Source: JAXGRD01 sp040766105 (GTDB taxonomy: Bacteria; Bacillota; Clostridia; Peptostreptococcales; Anaerovoracaceae). From it: a stretch of 64,000 nt of DNA. Below are positions 54,615-62,765 of this stretch, one piece after another. Each line of letters opens with the position of its first letter. Within the stretch, counting starts at the first letter, position 1. The position numbers and the translations under genes are program-made. Location of the stretch: contig JAXGRD010000005.1 in NCBI GenBank assembly GCA_040766105.1, positions 124,001 to 188,000 on the forward strand. Reading direction: 5' to 3'. The notes below the pieces were generated by a model. It was not told where the DNA came from and did not search any database. It worked only from the letters and a program-made list of their open reading frames with translations.

Positions 54615-55709
54615 ATGATGGACGTTTTTGTCATTGTATTGGCAGCCTTTGCTGCCTTGGGATTTTTGGATAAAGCCATAGGTGGTCGATTCGGTTTTGA
54701 TAGGGAAATTGATAGCGGGCTTTCCACCATGGGCACCATGTCCGTATATATTGTGGGTATCTACTGTGTAGGAACCGTACTCATAGAGGGGAATTCCGAA
54801 ACGATTGGAAATGCCACCTCCTTTTTGCCTATGGATCCCTCCATCCTCTCGGGAGGAATACTCGCCCCGGATTTGGGCGGCCAACCTATCGCCATGGGTT
54901 TGGCGGAAGATCGGGACATGGGCTTCTTTTCGGGGCTGGTCATCGGTGGTTGTCTGGGACAATTCGTTAGCTTTCAACTTCCCGTCATCTTTGCCGTTCT
55001 CGATATGGAGACCAAACAGAAGATGGTCAGAGGATTTATCTATGGAATCATAGCAATTCCTGCAGGTCTGGTTGTGGGTGGCTTAGTCATGGGAATTCCA
55101 CCGGGCAAGCTCTTTCTCAACATCAGCATCATCACTCTGATTTGCCTTGTCCTCCTCATGGGATTCCTCAAGGCGCCGAAACAAACGGAGAAGATCATTC
55201 TTACCTTTAGCAATATCATTAAATTCATTTGTCAAATCCTCTTCGTGATTGTCATTGCCGGTCTATTCATCCCCAAGCTGTCCTTTGTTCCCGGCGATTT
55301 GGTCCTCAATGCCCTTCTCATTGTCTTCCGCATGTCCATCATCGTCTGCGGTGGTTTGGTCCTTACGAGAATTCTCACTATGTATTTCGGGAAGGCCTTT
55401 GACTACTTGGGTGAGAAGATGGGGACGGACAAGCTGGGCATAATCGGCCTCATGCTGAACATGATCAATAGCATAACGGCCATTACCTTGTTTAGCAAGA
55501 TGGATGACCGTGGGAAGATTATCAACGGGGCCATCTGTGTTAGCGGCGCATATATTCTGGGAGGTCAATTGGCCTTTGTCATCTCCGTTGCTCCTGCCTA
55601 CGTTTTTTATGGCTATATTGCATCTAAAATTACTGCTGGAGGACTGGCACTGGCCATCGCTCTTCTCGGGGAGAGAAAAAGAAATTTGAATCAGTCTCCC
55701 CTTGTATGA
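54615..55709 (+). CDS. EutH-family (ethanolamine/amine) transporter
   Basis: A 364-residue integral membrane protein with about ten helices. The central stretch ILAPDLGGQPIAMGLAEDR followed by GFFSGLVIGGCLGQ and FSFQLPVIFA-like sequence matches EutH, the ethanolamine transporter family. No eut genes are nearby; it sits between the hydrogenase and dimethylamine-methyltransferase regulation. A role in methylamine or other small-amine uptake is inferred. Start at ATG 54615 or 54618 (AGGGG just upstream); the longer frame from TTG 54543 crosses the terminator. Confidence 0.78.
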   Translation: MMDVFVIVLAAFAALGFLDKAIGGRFGFDREIDSGLSTMGTMSVYIVGIYCVGTVLIEGNSETIGNATSFLPMDPSILSGGILAPDLGGQPIAMGLAEDRDMGFFSGLVIGGCLGQFVSFQLPVIFAVLDMETKQKMVRGFIYGIIAIPAGLVVGGLVMGIPPGKLFLNISIITLICLVLLMGFLKAPKQTEKIILTFSNIIKFICQILFVIVIAGLFIPKLSFVPGDLVLNALLIVFRMSIIVCGGLVLTRILTMYFGKAFDYLGEKMGTDKLGIIGLMLNMINSITAITLFSKMDDRGKIINGAICVSGAYILGGQLAFVISVAPAYVFYGYIASKITAGGLALAIALLGERKRNLNQSPLV

Positions 55710-55715
55710 TACAAT
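55686..55715 (+). promoter_or_regulatory. Predicted sigma-A promoter of the first sigma-54 activator gene
   Basis: TTGAAT (55686-55691), 18-nt spacer, TACAAT (55710-55715), within the end of the EutH gene. Confidence 0.5.
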
Positions 55716-55727
55716 GAATTAATTCAT
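55714..55727. promoter_or_regulatory. Palindromic operator candidate at the activator start site
   Basis: The perfect 14-bp palindrome ATGAATTAATTCAT lies at the expected transcription start of the activator gene. Related sequences recur downstream of that gene ahead of mtbC, so it is probably an autoregulatory site. Confidence 0.5.
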
Positions 55728-55746
55728 CATCGCAGAGGAGGTTGGG

Positions 55747-57135
55747 ATGGAAAAAAGAAAAGGGAAAGCGGAGCGGCAATACGAAGCAGACTTTTATAAA
55801 ATCATGGCCGATAACTTCGGTGATGAAATTTTTGTGACCGACGGAAAGGGAATCACGATATTCGTCAATCCTGCGGCAGTGGAGGTCATTGGAAAACCTG
55901 TTACAGAAATCATCGGACGGCACGTAGACGACTTGGTTGAGGAAGGCTTCTTCAAGCCCAGTGTCACCATGGAGGTTCTTCGCCAGAGAAAGACCGTTTC
56001 CATTATCCAAAAGGTAAAGGAGGATAAGGCTGTTCTGGCAACGGGAGTCCCGATTTTCGGAGACGACCGAGAAAACATCATCATGGTAATCAGCACCACA
56101 AAGGACGTGGATGCGCTAAATCACCTATTGGGAACCGTGGAATCTCAGCAGGAGGAAATCACCAACTTGCGAGACAACGTGTTCTCTGAGGAGGGTTTTA
56201 TCTCAGTGGACCATGGGATGAAAGAAATCAAGAATACCTTGGTAAAGATAGCCGACCTGGATATGGCAATCCTTGTAGAGGGAGAGACCGGTGTGGGGAA
56301 GGAAGTTGCGGTTCGGACCATTCATCACTTTGGGATTAACAGAAAGGGACCGCTTTTCAAGATAAACTGTGGGACAATACCTGAAAATCTCATTGAATCG
56401 GAACTCTTTGGATATGAAGCCGGTGCGTTTACCGGTGCCGAGAGGAACGGGAAAAAAGGAAAGATCGAGATGGCCCATGGGGGAACACTGTTTTTAGATG
56501 AAATTGGGGAGCTTCCGTTGAATTTGCAAGTCAAGCTCTTAGACTTCCTCCAGGAAGGGACTTTTACACGGGTGGGCGGTACCGAGCCGATAAAAATAAA
56601 TGCGCGGGTGATTGCCGCCACCAACCGAGACCTTCGCAGGATGTGTGAAGAGGGCACTTTCCGAAAGGATTTGTACTACCGCCTGAGCGTCATCCCTGTT
56701 CGAATTCCACCCCTTCGGGAACGACCGGATGACATCGATGCCTTGACTCGATACTTTGTTTCTCGGTACAACTCCAAATACAGAAGCCACAAGGGAATCG
56801 ATCCGGAGTTCTATGCCGTCGCCCGAAGCTACAGATGGCCGGGAAATATCCGTGAGTTGGAACATATGATTGAGAGAATCTACGTGATGACGGAAGGCGA
56901 ATTTATCAAGAAGGAGGATTTCGAGAAGATCATGCTAATGGAACACGAGGACCATCGCCAGGGCTCCAACGTAATCTGCATGGGAATCATGAACCTGAAA
57001 GAAGCGAAGTGGGAAGTGGAGAAACAATTGGTTCGTCATGCCTATCAAAAGGAGGGGAGTACCTATAAAGCTGCCAAGGTTTTGGGGGTGGATCAATCCA
57101 CGGTGGTAAAGCTCTTAAAAAAGCACGAATCCTAG
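55747..57135 (+). CDS. PAS-domain sigma-54-dependent transcriptional activator (for mtbC-mtbB)
   Basis: A 462-residue bacterial enhancer-binding protein. PAS sensor about 20-130, then the AAA+ domain with Walker A GETGVGKE (179-186), GAFTGA (226-231) which contacts sigma-54, Walker B GTLFLDEIGE, and a C-terminal Fis-type helix-turn-helix. No phosphoacceptor receiver domain, so the PAS domain probably senses the signal directly. GAGGAGG precedes the ATG. Directly downstream are repeated sites and a sigma-54 promoter for mtbC. Ends in TAG with TGA three codons later. Confidence 0.93.
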   Translation: MEKRKGKAERQYEADFYKIMADNFGDEIFVTDGKGITIFVNPAAVEVIGKPVTEIIGRHVDDLVEEGFFKPSVTMEVLRQRKTVSIIQKVKEDKAVLATGVPIFGDDRENIIMVISTTKDVDALNHLLGTVESQQEEITNLRDNVFSEEGFISVDHGMKEIKNTLVKIADLDMAILVEGETGVGKEVAVRTIHHFGINRKGPLFKINCGTIPENLIESELFGYEAGAFTGAERNGKKGKIEMAHGGTLFLDEIGELPLNLQVKLLDFLQEGTFTRVGGTEPIKINARVIAATNRDLRRMCEEGTFRKDLYYRLSVIPVRIPPLRERPDDIDALTRYFVSRYNSKYRSHKGIDPEFYAVARSYRWPGNIRELEHMIERIYVMTEGEFIKKEDFEKIMLMEHEDHRQGSNVICMGIMNLKEAKWEVEKQLVRHAYQKEGSTYKAAKVLGVDQSTVVKLLKKHES

Positions 57136-57141
57136 AACGAC

Positions 57142-57194
57142 TGATGAAATAAATCATGAGAATTGATGAAAAAAATCATTATTTCTCATGATTT
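57142..57194. promoter_or_regulatory. Upstream activator sites / hairpin before mtbC
   Basis: Two tandem copies, TGATGAAATAAATCAT (57142-57157) and TGATGAAAAAAATCAT (57164-57179), start 22 bp apart, two helical turns. Overlapping them, AAATCATGAGAA (57151-57162) and TTCTCATGATTT (57183-57194) form a perfect 12-bp hairpin that could also end the activator transcript. They lie 110-150 bp before the expected start of mtbC, the usual place for enhancer sites. Confidence 0.6.
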
Positions 57195-57262
57195 TTTATT
57201 GCGATAAAGCAATCGGTTCGATAGAAGCATTGAAATTACTGGATTCTTAATTGGTGAAATAC

Positions 57263-57279
57263 TTGGCATTGATATTGCT
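57263..57279 (+). promoter_or_regulatory. Sigma-54 promoter of mtbC-mtbB
   Basis: TTGGCATTGATATTGCT with the invariant GG (57265-57266) and GC (57277-57278) exactly 10 nt apart, matching the -24/-12 consensus. Start expected near 57290, 35 nt before the mtbC ATG. Confidence 0.85.
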
Positions 57280-57324
57280 TAAGTAAAGGGCAGGAGTTAT
57301 CATTTTTGTACAAAGGAGACAATA

Positions 57325-57978
57325 ATGGCAAGAGAAGATTTAATGAACAGAGCTTTCGAAGCAATCGTTGAAGCCGATGAAGATATGGCTACCGAAGTGC
57401 TGGAAGAAGGCGAAAAGGAAGGAATCACTGCTGTAGAGCTGCTGCAGGAAGGATTCAGTAAGGGAATGAACGAGCTGGGTGACAGATTCGGTCGTGGAGA
57501 AGTTTTCCTTCCCGAATTGATCTTTGCAACAGAAGTCATGAAAGTCGTTACCGACAAGGTAGACGAAGAATTGGCTGCCAAGGGTGGCGAAGCAGAGGAA
57601 AAGGGCAAGATGATCATGGCGACCGTAGAAGGTGACGTTCACGATATCGGAAAAGGTATCTGCGTATCCATGCTGAAGTCTGTTGGCCTGGAAGTATATG
57701 ACCTGGGACGTGAAGTACCTGCCGATGTCATCATCGAAAAGGCGAAGGAAGTCAACGCTGACATCATCGGAACTAGTGCTCTTCTCACCACCACAATGGT
57801 AGTGCAGAAGGAAATCGAAGAGAAGTTGGCTGCTCAGGACTTGAAGAAGGAGTTCAAGACCATGGTAGGTGGATCACCGATTACACAGAGATGGGCTGAC
57901 AAGATTGGTGCAGACGCTTACACCGAGGACGCGTCCGAGTGCTGCCAGAGAGCTCTGAAGTTTATTGATGAGAAATAA
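57325..57978 (+). CDS. mtbC: Methylamine corrinoid protein (MtbC/MttC family)
   Basis: A 217-residue methyl carrier. N-terminal four-helix cap (about 1-90) and a Rossmann B12 domain with the base-off histidine motif GDVHDIGKG (H106), SALLTTTM and VGGSPIT. It accepts a methyl group from the amine methyltransferase and hands it to a methylcorrinoid:carrier methyltransferase. First gene after the sigma-54 promoter and 21 nt before mtbB, so it is the dimethylamine partner by context; it may also serve mttB. Confidence 0.93.
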   Translation: MAREDLMNRAFEAIVEADEDMATEVLEEGEKEGITAVELLQEGFSKGMNELGDRFGRGEVFLPELIFATEVMKVVTDKVDEELAAKGGEAEEKGKMIMATVEGDVHDIGKGICVSMLKSVGLEVYDLGREVPADVIIEKAKEVNADIIGTSALLTTTMVVQKEIEEKLAAQDLKKEFKTMVGGSPITQRWADKIGADAYTEDASECCQRALKFIDEK

Positions 57979-57999
57979 GGAGTAGAAAGGAGGATTACA

Positions 58000-59391
58000 A
58001 TGAGTGATAAAAAGTATTTCACCCGTATGGGCGACGGCGAAGCAACATGGATGACCAAAGACGAGCTGAAAGCTGATGTTCTTGCCGGAATGGAAGACGC
58101 CGTAGTTAAGGGCAAGTCCCAGCCTATGAGCGACGAAGATGTTGAGCACATGATGGAAATCTTGACCATGCCCAACAAGCTGGTCAGTGTTGAGCCGGGT
58201 AATGAAGCCATCACCACATTTGACGCAGGAACCTTGAAGGCACCTGTACGATCCGGATTGCCGGTAGACAGAGGAACGGACATCCTCATGCACGAGAGAG
58301 TGCTTTGTTCCGATTCCATGGAATTGTGTAACACAGACTACAGCTACAAAGCAATCAAGAATATCGCACCGGAAGAAGGAATGGCAATGGAGGCTGTACA
58401 GCAGCAGACCATCATTCCCCTATTCTACGGCGCAATGCCCAACATGGGATTATACACCAAGCCTGACGGCCCGGTAGATAACTGGTCCATGCTCCTTCCC
58501 GAAGGGAAAATCAAGGAAGCTATGGCGGCACAGGAAGAAGCTGCAGAGCTGTGTGCGGCAGATATGATCTATATCGGCTCCATCATGGCAGAAGCAGGTG
58601 CTGACGGTATCCAGTTTGATACAGCGGGAGCATCGGGAGATGCCGACGCTTTGGCAGCTCTCAATGCCGCAAAGGCATTGTCCGAGAAATATCCGGACCT
58701 TTGCATCACCATGGGTATGGCAAACGAGTTCCACTTGGGAATGCACGGCAGACTCAAGTTTGAAGGAGACAAGATTGCGGGACAGTATCCGGCAGCACAG
58801 GTAAAGACTTGTGAAAAGGCCGGCGTACACAGCTACGGTTGCGTAGTTAACACCAACAGCAGCAAGTCCTTTGCATGGAACCTGGCGAGAGCCACAACTT
58901 ATGTACAGCAGGCTACAAGAGTAGCGAACATTCCTGTTCTGGTAGATGTAGGAATGGGTGTTGGCGGAATTCCTCTGACCAACGTTTCACCTGTTGATGC
59001 TACTTCGAGAGTATCCAAGACCATGATTGAAATCGGCAAAGCCGACGGATTGTAGATAGGTCACGGAGATACATTCGGAATGGCTGCCATTCACGAAGCT
59101 GCTGCCGGAATGGGCGGCGTACGAGCTGCCGGAGATCTGGTTGCACGTATGGTCTTCAAGGGAATGAAGCTAAACGAAGCAAAAGAATATGTCGCAGGAA
59201 AACTGGGATGCAGTACAATGGATTTGTCTGATGAGGCTGCCATGAAGGAGATCAGGGAAACTCTGGATATCGGTCACATCATCATCACTCCTCATGCATC
59301 TTACGGAATGGCTGCAAAGATTAAGATTGCAGAACTGCTGGACATCACTATTCCTAGCGTTGAGATGTTTAAGAAACGTGTAGGTATCTAA
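58000..59391 (+). CDS. mtbB: Dimethylamine:corrinoid methyltransferase MtbB with pyrrolysine 352
   Basis: Transfers a methyl group from dimethylamine to the corrinoid protein. The two open segments 58000-59055 and 59080-59391 share one frame and are joined by an in-frame TAG at codon 352. The context ADGL-Pyl-IGHGD, after MGVGGIPL, matches the pyrrolysine site of Methanosarcina MtbB, and the downstream part (GVRAAGDLVARM, EAKEYVAGKLG) continues the family to the normal end. Full product 463 residues, close to the archaeal enzyme. AGGAGG before the ATG. Terminates at TAA. Confidence 0.95.
59053..59055 (+). other. In-frame amber codon decoded as pyrrolysine in mtbB
   Basis: TAG at codon 352, with family-conserved protein sequence on both sides in the same frame. 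Confidence 0.93.
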
Positions 59392-59400
59392 GAATATATG

Positions 59401-59445
59401 GTATACAGCTCGCAGGAAGGACCTGCGGGCGTATACCTGATTTTT
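59401..59445 (+). terminator. Terminator or attenuator between mtbB and the BCCT gene
   Basis: A long hairpin: GTATAC (59401-59406) with GTATAC (59431-59436), then CGCAGG (59411-59416) with CCTGCG (59422-59427), closely followed by TTTTT at 59441-59445. Read-through would give reduced expression of the transporter. Confidence 0.7.
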
Positions 59446-59499
59446 GACTCATGTTACTTATCACTCCAATACGAAAGGAATATAGGAGGAGAAATAGAA

Positions 59500-61071
59500 A
59501 TGGAAAATAACAATTTAGGGAAAAAACAAAAGAAATTTGATGTTCCGCAAATCGTTGTCAGCTGTGCCGTCTTGTTTGCCTTCGTTGCATTTATGGCGAT
59601 TAAGCCGGAGATGACACTGAATGCGGTTAACAGTTCCTTTGACTGGCTCATCAAATACTTTGGTTCCATGTTGCTCATCTTTACCTTTACAGCTGTTATT
59701 ATATCGGTATATTTTTGCTTAAGCGGTAAATACGGCAACATCAAATTAGGAGATGCCGAGCCCGAATACAACATGTTCAGTTATGTGGCCATGATGACCC
59801 TTGCTGCTGTTGCATCTGCACTGCTCTACTGGTCATTTACTGAGTGGGCATACTACTATGTGTCCCCGGGAATTGGAATCGAGCCGGAATCCATACAGGC
59901 GGCGGAGGCTTCATTGGGTTACGCTTTCTTCCACTGGGGTATTTCCGGGCAAGCCATCTACGTGGTCATCGCCTTGGCACTATCCTATGCTTACTACATC
60001 AGAAAGGTGCCGGAACTGCAGACCAGTGCTATCTGTGTTGAGATGATGGGAGACAGATTGAACCCTACCGCCAGAACCGGTCTGGGCAAGGTCATTGACT
60101 TCGTCGTTATCTTTGGAATCGTTGGTGGTCTTGGATGTTCTTTGGGTCTGGCAGTGCCTCTGGCCGGCGGCGCTTTGACTCAACTCTTCGGAATTGACGT
60201 CACCTTCCCCATTCAGGTGGGCATCGTACTGTTCATCGCAGCGGTATTCACCTTTACATCCTTTATCGGAACGAAAAAAGGAATGAAGAACTTGAGTAAC
60301 GGGTCGGTTATCTTGGCAGGCGTATTCCTGCTTTGGATCTTCTTGACAGGACCTACGGACTTTATCATGAAGAATACAGCAAACTCCTTTGGATGGATGT
60401 TGGAAATCTTCCCAAGAGCTAGTCTCTTTACCGATCCCATTGCCGATACAGGCTTCCCGGAATCATGGACTCTGTACTTCCAGGCATTCTACCTGAACTA
60501 CGGTGCCATGATGGGAATCTTCATTACCAAAATCTCCAAGGGCAGAACCATCAGACAGCTCTCCATTGCATCCCTCATCGGAATCAGTGTGGGCGGTTGG
60601 TTGGTGTTTGCTATAGATGGCAGTTTCTCCATCTACTCCCATGTGAACGGATTGACAGACGTTGTAGAGTTAGTAAACAGTAACGTAGGAGAAGCCGGAA
60701 TCTATCAGGTTCTTGAACTCTTGCCCGGCGGCGCAGTATTCCTTCCTGCTTTGGTGTTAATCATCATGGTTGGATTTGTGGCATCCTCTTTGGACTCCGC
60801 TTCCCTTTCGCTGTCACAGACGACCCAGCCCATACCGGAAAAAGACGGCAATGTCAACAGATGGCTTCGTGTGTTCTGGTGTATCGTATTGACGCTGGTA
60901 CCACTGTCCATCATGTTTGTAGAAGCAAACTTCTCGATTCTAAAAATATTTTCAATCGTTGTATCCATACCGTTTATGTTCGTGGTCATCTTCCTGATGT
61001 ACAACTTCTTCAGATGGCTGAAGGAAGATGAGAGAGCAGGCAAATTGGACAATATCGGTTTGAAAAAATAA
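59500..61071 (+). CDS. BCCT family transporter
   Basis: A 523-residue protein with about twelve membrane helices. Family marks: YWSFTEWAYYY in TM4 and ISKGRTIRQL after TM8. BCCT carriers take up betaine, choline or carnitine. In TM8 the tryptophan box of BetP (AWWISW) reads AFYLNY (residues 329-334), so aromatic but with no tryptophan, and substrate may be a smaller amine. The frame is open from 59398, but GGAGG precedes ATG 59500 and the hairpin lies upstream. Position after mtbB suggests uptake of dimethylamine or a methylated precursor. Confidence 0.9.
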   Translation: MENNNLGKKQKKFDVPQIVVSCAVLFAFVAFMAIKPEMTLNAVNSSFDWLIKYFGSMLLIFTFTAVIISVYFCLSGKYGNIKLGDAEPEYNMFSYVAMMTLAAVASALLYWSFTEWAYYYVSPGIGIEPESIQAAEASLGYAFFHWGISGQAIYVVIALALSYAYYIRKVPELQTSAICVEMMGDRLNPTARTGLGKVIDFVVIFGIVGGLGCSLGLAVPLAGGALTQLFGIDVTFPIQVGIVLFIAAVFTFTSFIGTKKGMKNLSNGSVILAGVFLLWIFLTGPTDFIMKNTANSFGWMLEIFPRASLFTDPIADTGFPESWTLYFQAFYLNYGAMMGIFITKISKGRTIRQLSIASLIGISVGGWLVFAIDGSFSIYSHVNGLTDVVELVNSNVGEAGIYQVLELLPGGAVFLPALVLIIMVGFVASSLDSASLSLSQTTQPIPEKDGNVNRWLRVFWCIVLTLVPLSIMFVEANFSILKIFSIVVSIPFMFVVIFLMYNFFRWLKEDERAGKLDNIGLKK

Positions 61072-61090
61072 ATTCACTCTTTGTTCATGT

Positions 61091-61127
61091 CAAAAGGATG
61101 CAAGACCTGCTGTCTTGTGTCCTTTTG
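61091..61127 (+). terminator. Hairpin after the BCCT gene
   Basis: CAAAAGGA (61091-61098) pairs with TCCTTTTG (61120-61127) and CAAGAC with GTCTTG inside. There is no long T run, so efficiency is uncertain. Confidence 0.55.
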
Positions 61128-61143
61128 CTATTGGGTGTATCAT
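61115..61143 (+). promoter_or_regulatory. Possible promoter of the second activator gene
   Basis: TTGTGT (61115-61120), 17-nt spacer, TATCAT (61138-61143), overlapping the right arm of the hairpin. Confidence 0.35.
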
Positions 61144-61173
61144 GGGGTTAATAGCGGATGAAGCGAGGAGAAA

Positions 61174-62601
61174 ATGGAGAAAGAAAACCAAAAAAACTTT
61201 GATAACCTATCGGAAATCGTCCTTATTGAAGACCCTGTTGGCAACATTAAATATGTCAATAAGGCTTTTTGCGATTGTCACGGTGTTTCTCAAGAAGAGG
61301 CTATAGGAAGAAGTTGCTTCGACTTCATCATTCCCGAAGACCGTGAGCGGTGCACCATGCACAATGTGGTCACGCCTGAAAATTCCAGTTATCGAATCGA
61401 AGGAAGGTCTAAAAGGGTCGATGGCAAGATCATTTGGATTCAATATGTGGGAAAGGCTTTCTTCTCCGAAGAAGGAGAACTTCTTGAATTCCAGGAGTTG
61501 GGTGTGGACATCACCCAATGGAAGGAAAAGATTGCCGAAAAGACAAAGGAGCTGGAAAAGGCCAATGAACAGCTAAACAGACCTAAAATTTCGGTAGCGG
61601 AGACCAAGGTTTCCGGTGGTAAGAATAGTAGCCGCAGAAATGCAGCCATATATAAGTTTTCCGACATTATTACGGCAAATCCCAAACTTATCGGTCAGAA
61701 GACTTATGCGGAAGCGGTAGCCGACGGAGAGTGTTCGGTCCTCATTGAAGGGGAAAGCGGCACCGGCAAGGAGTTGTTTGCCCAAGCCATCCATAACGGC
61801 AGCCGGCGAGTCAACGGTCCCTTCGTAGCGGTGAACTGTGGTGCCATTCCAACAGAGCTAATCAGCAGTGAGTTCTTTGGCTATGAGGAGGGGGCATTTA
61901 CGGGAGCGGCAAGAGGCGGCAAGGCGGGAAAGTTTGAGCAGGCCTCGGGAGGAACTCTTTTTCTCGATGAAATCGGAGAAATGCCCATGGCGCAGCAGGT
62001 GGCACTTCTCAGGGTATTGGAGACAAAGTCGGTTACCAGGGTAGGGGGAAATAAAGAAATTCCCATAGATATTCGCATTGTCTGTGCCACCAACAGGGAC
62101 TTACTGGATGAAATCAACCAAAACCGCTTCAGGCGGGACCTGTACTATCGATTGAATATCATCAATATAAAGATCCCACCCTTGCGGCAGAGGCGAGAAG
62201 ATATATACTTGCTCATAGGATACTTCATCAAAAGGTTCGGAAGCAATTCCTTTGCCAAGAGGGCGGCCTTCAGCGATGAACAGCTCATTCGACTTTACAA
62301 CTATGACTGGCCGGGGAATGTGAGAGAATTACAAAACGCAGTAGAGAGGATGCGCTTTCGACCGGAAGAGACGGTAGACGAGATCTTGGGAACCATGCAA
62401 AGTCAAACTTTGGGAGTGGATAAAAAAACAAAAGGGGAATTGAAAGACAAAGGAAAAATCGGGGAACAAGAAGCCTTGGAAGAAGCCTTGGAGTTGTGTG
62501 AGGGTAACATCAGTATGGTGGCCAGAAAATTAGGAATCTCACGGAAAACCGTATATAAGCGCATGGAGAAATACCATATCCAAGGTGGACAAAAACTGTA
62601 A
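61174..62601 (+). CDS. PAS-domain sigma-54-dependent transcriptional activator (for mttB)
   Basis: A 475-residue enhancer-binding protein, a distant paralogue of the activator upstream of mtbC. N-terminal PAS domain (about 10-125), a short coiled coil, AAA+ domain with GESGTGKE (193-200), GAFTGA (240-245), GTLFLDEIGE, and a C-terminal Fis-like HTH (KLGISRKTVYKRM). GAGGAG before the ATG. Its last codons merge into the repeated sites ahead of the mttB promoter, so regulator and target are physically paired. Confidence 0.93.
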   Translation: MEKENQKNFDNLSEIVLIEDPVGNIKYVNKAFCDCHGVSQEEAIGRSCFDFIIPEDRERCTMHNVVTPENSSYRIEGRSKRVDGKIIWIQYVGKAFFSEEGELLEFQELGVDITQWKEKIAEKTKELEKANEQLNRPKISVAETKVSGGKNSSRRNAAIYKFSDIITANPKLIGQKTYAEAVADGECSVLIEGESGTGKELFAQAIHNGSRRVNGPFVAVNCGAIPTELISSEFFGYEEGAFTGAARGGKAGKFEQASGGTLFLDEIGEMPMAQQVALLRVLETKSVTRVGGNKEIPIDIRIVCATNRDLLDEINQNRFRRDLYYRLNIINIKIPPLRQRREDIYLLIGYFIKRFGSNSFAKRAAFSDEQLIRLYNYDWPGNVRELQNAVERMRFRPEETVDEILGTMQSQTLGVDKKTKGELKDKGKIGEQEALEEALELCEGNISMVARKLGISRKTVYKRMEKYHIQGGQKL

Positions 62602-62640
62602 CCTTAACAAAAACTGTAACCCTGAAAGGTTACAGTTTTT
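62591..62640. promoter_or_regulatory. Triple repeat: activator sites and terminator before mttB
   Basis: AAAAACTGTAACC occurs at 62591-62603 and 62609-62621, with its exact complement at 62628-62640. The second and third copies form a perfect 13-bp hairpin ending in TTTTT, a good terminator for the activator gene. The set lies about 80-130 bp before the expected mttB start, so it is also a candidate enhancer site. The first copy overlaps the activator stop codon. Confidence 0.65.
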
Positions 62641-62694
62641 GCATACGCAAGAAAGGAGAGTCTATAAAAAGGGTTGAAATCAAAGGGTTGTATT

Positions 62695-62711
62695 TTGGCA
62701 CAGAAGTTGCT
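62695..62711 (+). promoter_or_regulatory. Sigma-54 promoter of mttB
   Basis: TTGGCACAGAAGTTGCT, an almost perfect consensus, with GG at 62697-62698 and GC at 62709-62710. Start expected near 62722; the in-frame upstream start at 62688 is excluded by this. Confidence 0.9.
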
Positions 62712-62765
62712 CTATATAGTTGCAACAAATCGTTTTTCATAAAGAACGTTAGATGGGAGGTCATT

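Noticed and set aside
58000..59391. mtbB as a pseudogene broken by a nonsense mutation
   Set aside because: The stop is TAG at the known pyrrolysine position, both sides are intact in one frame, and mttB nearby shows the same pattern.
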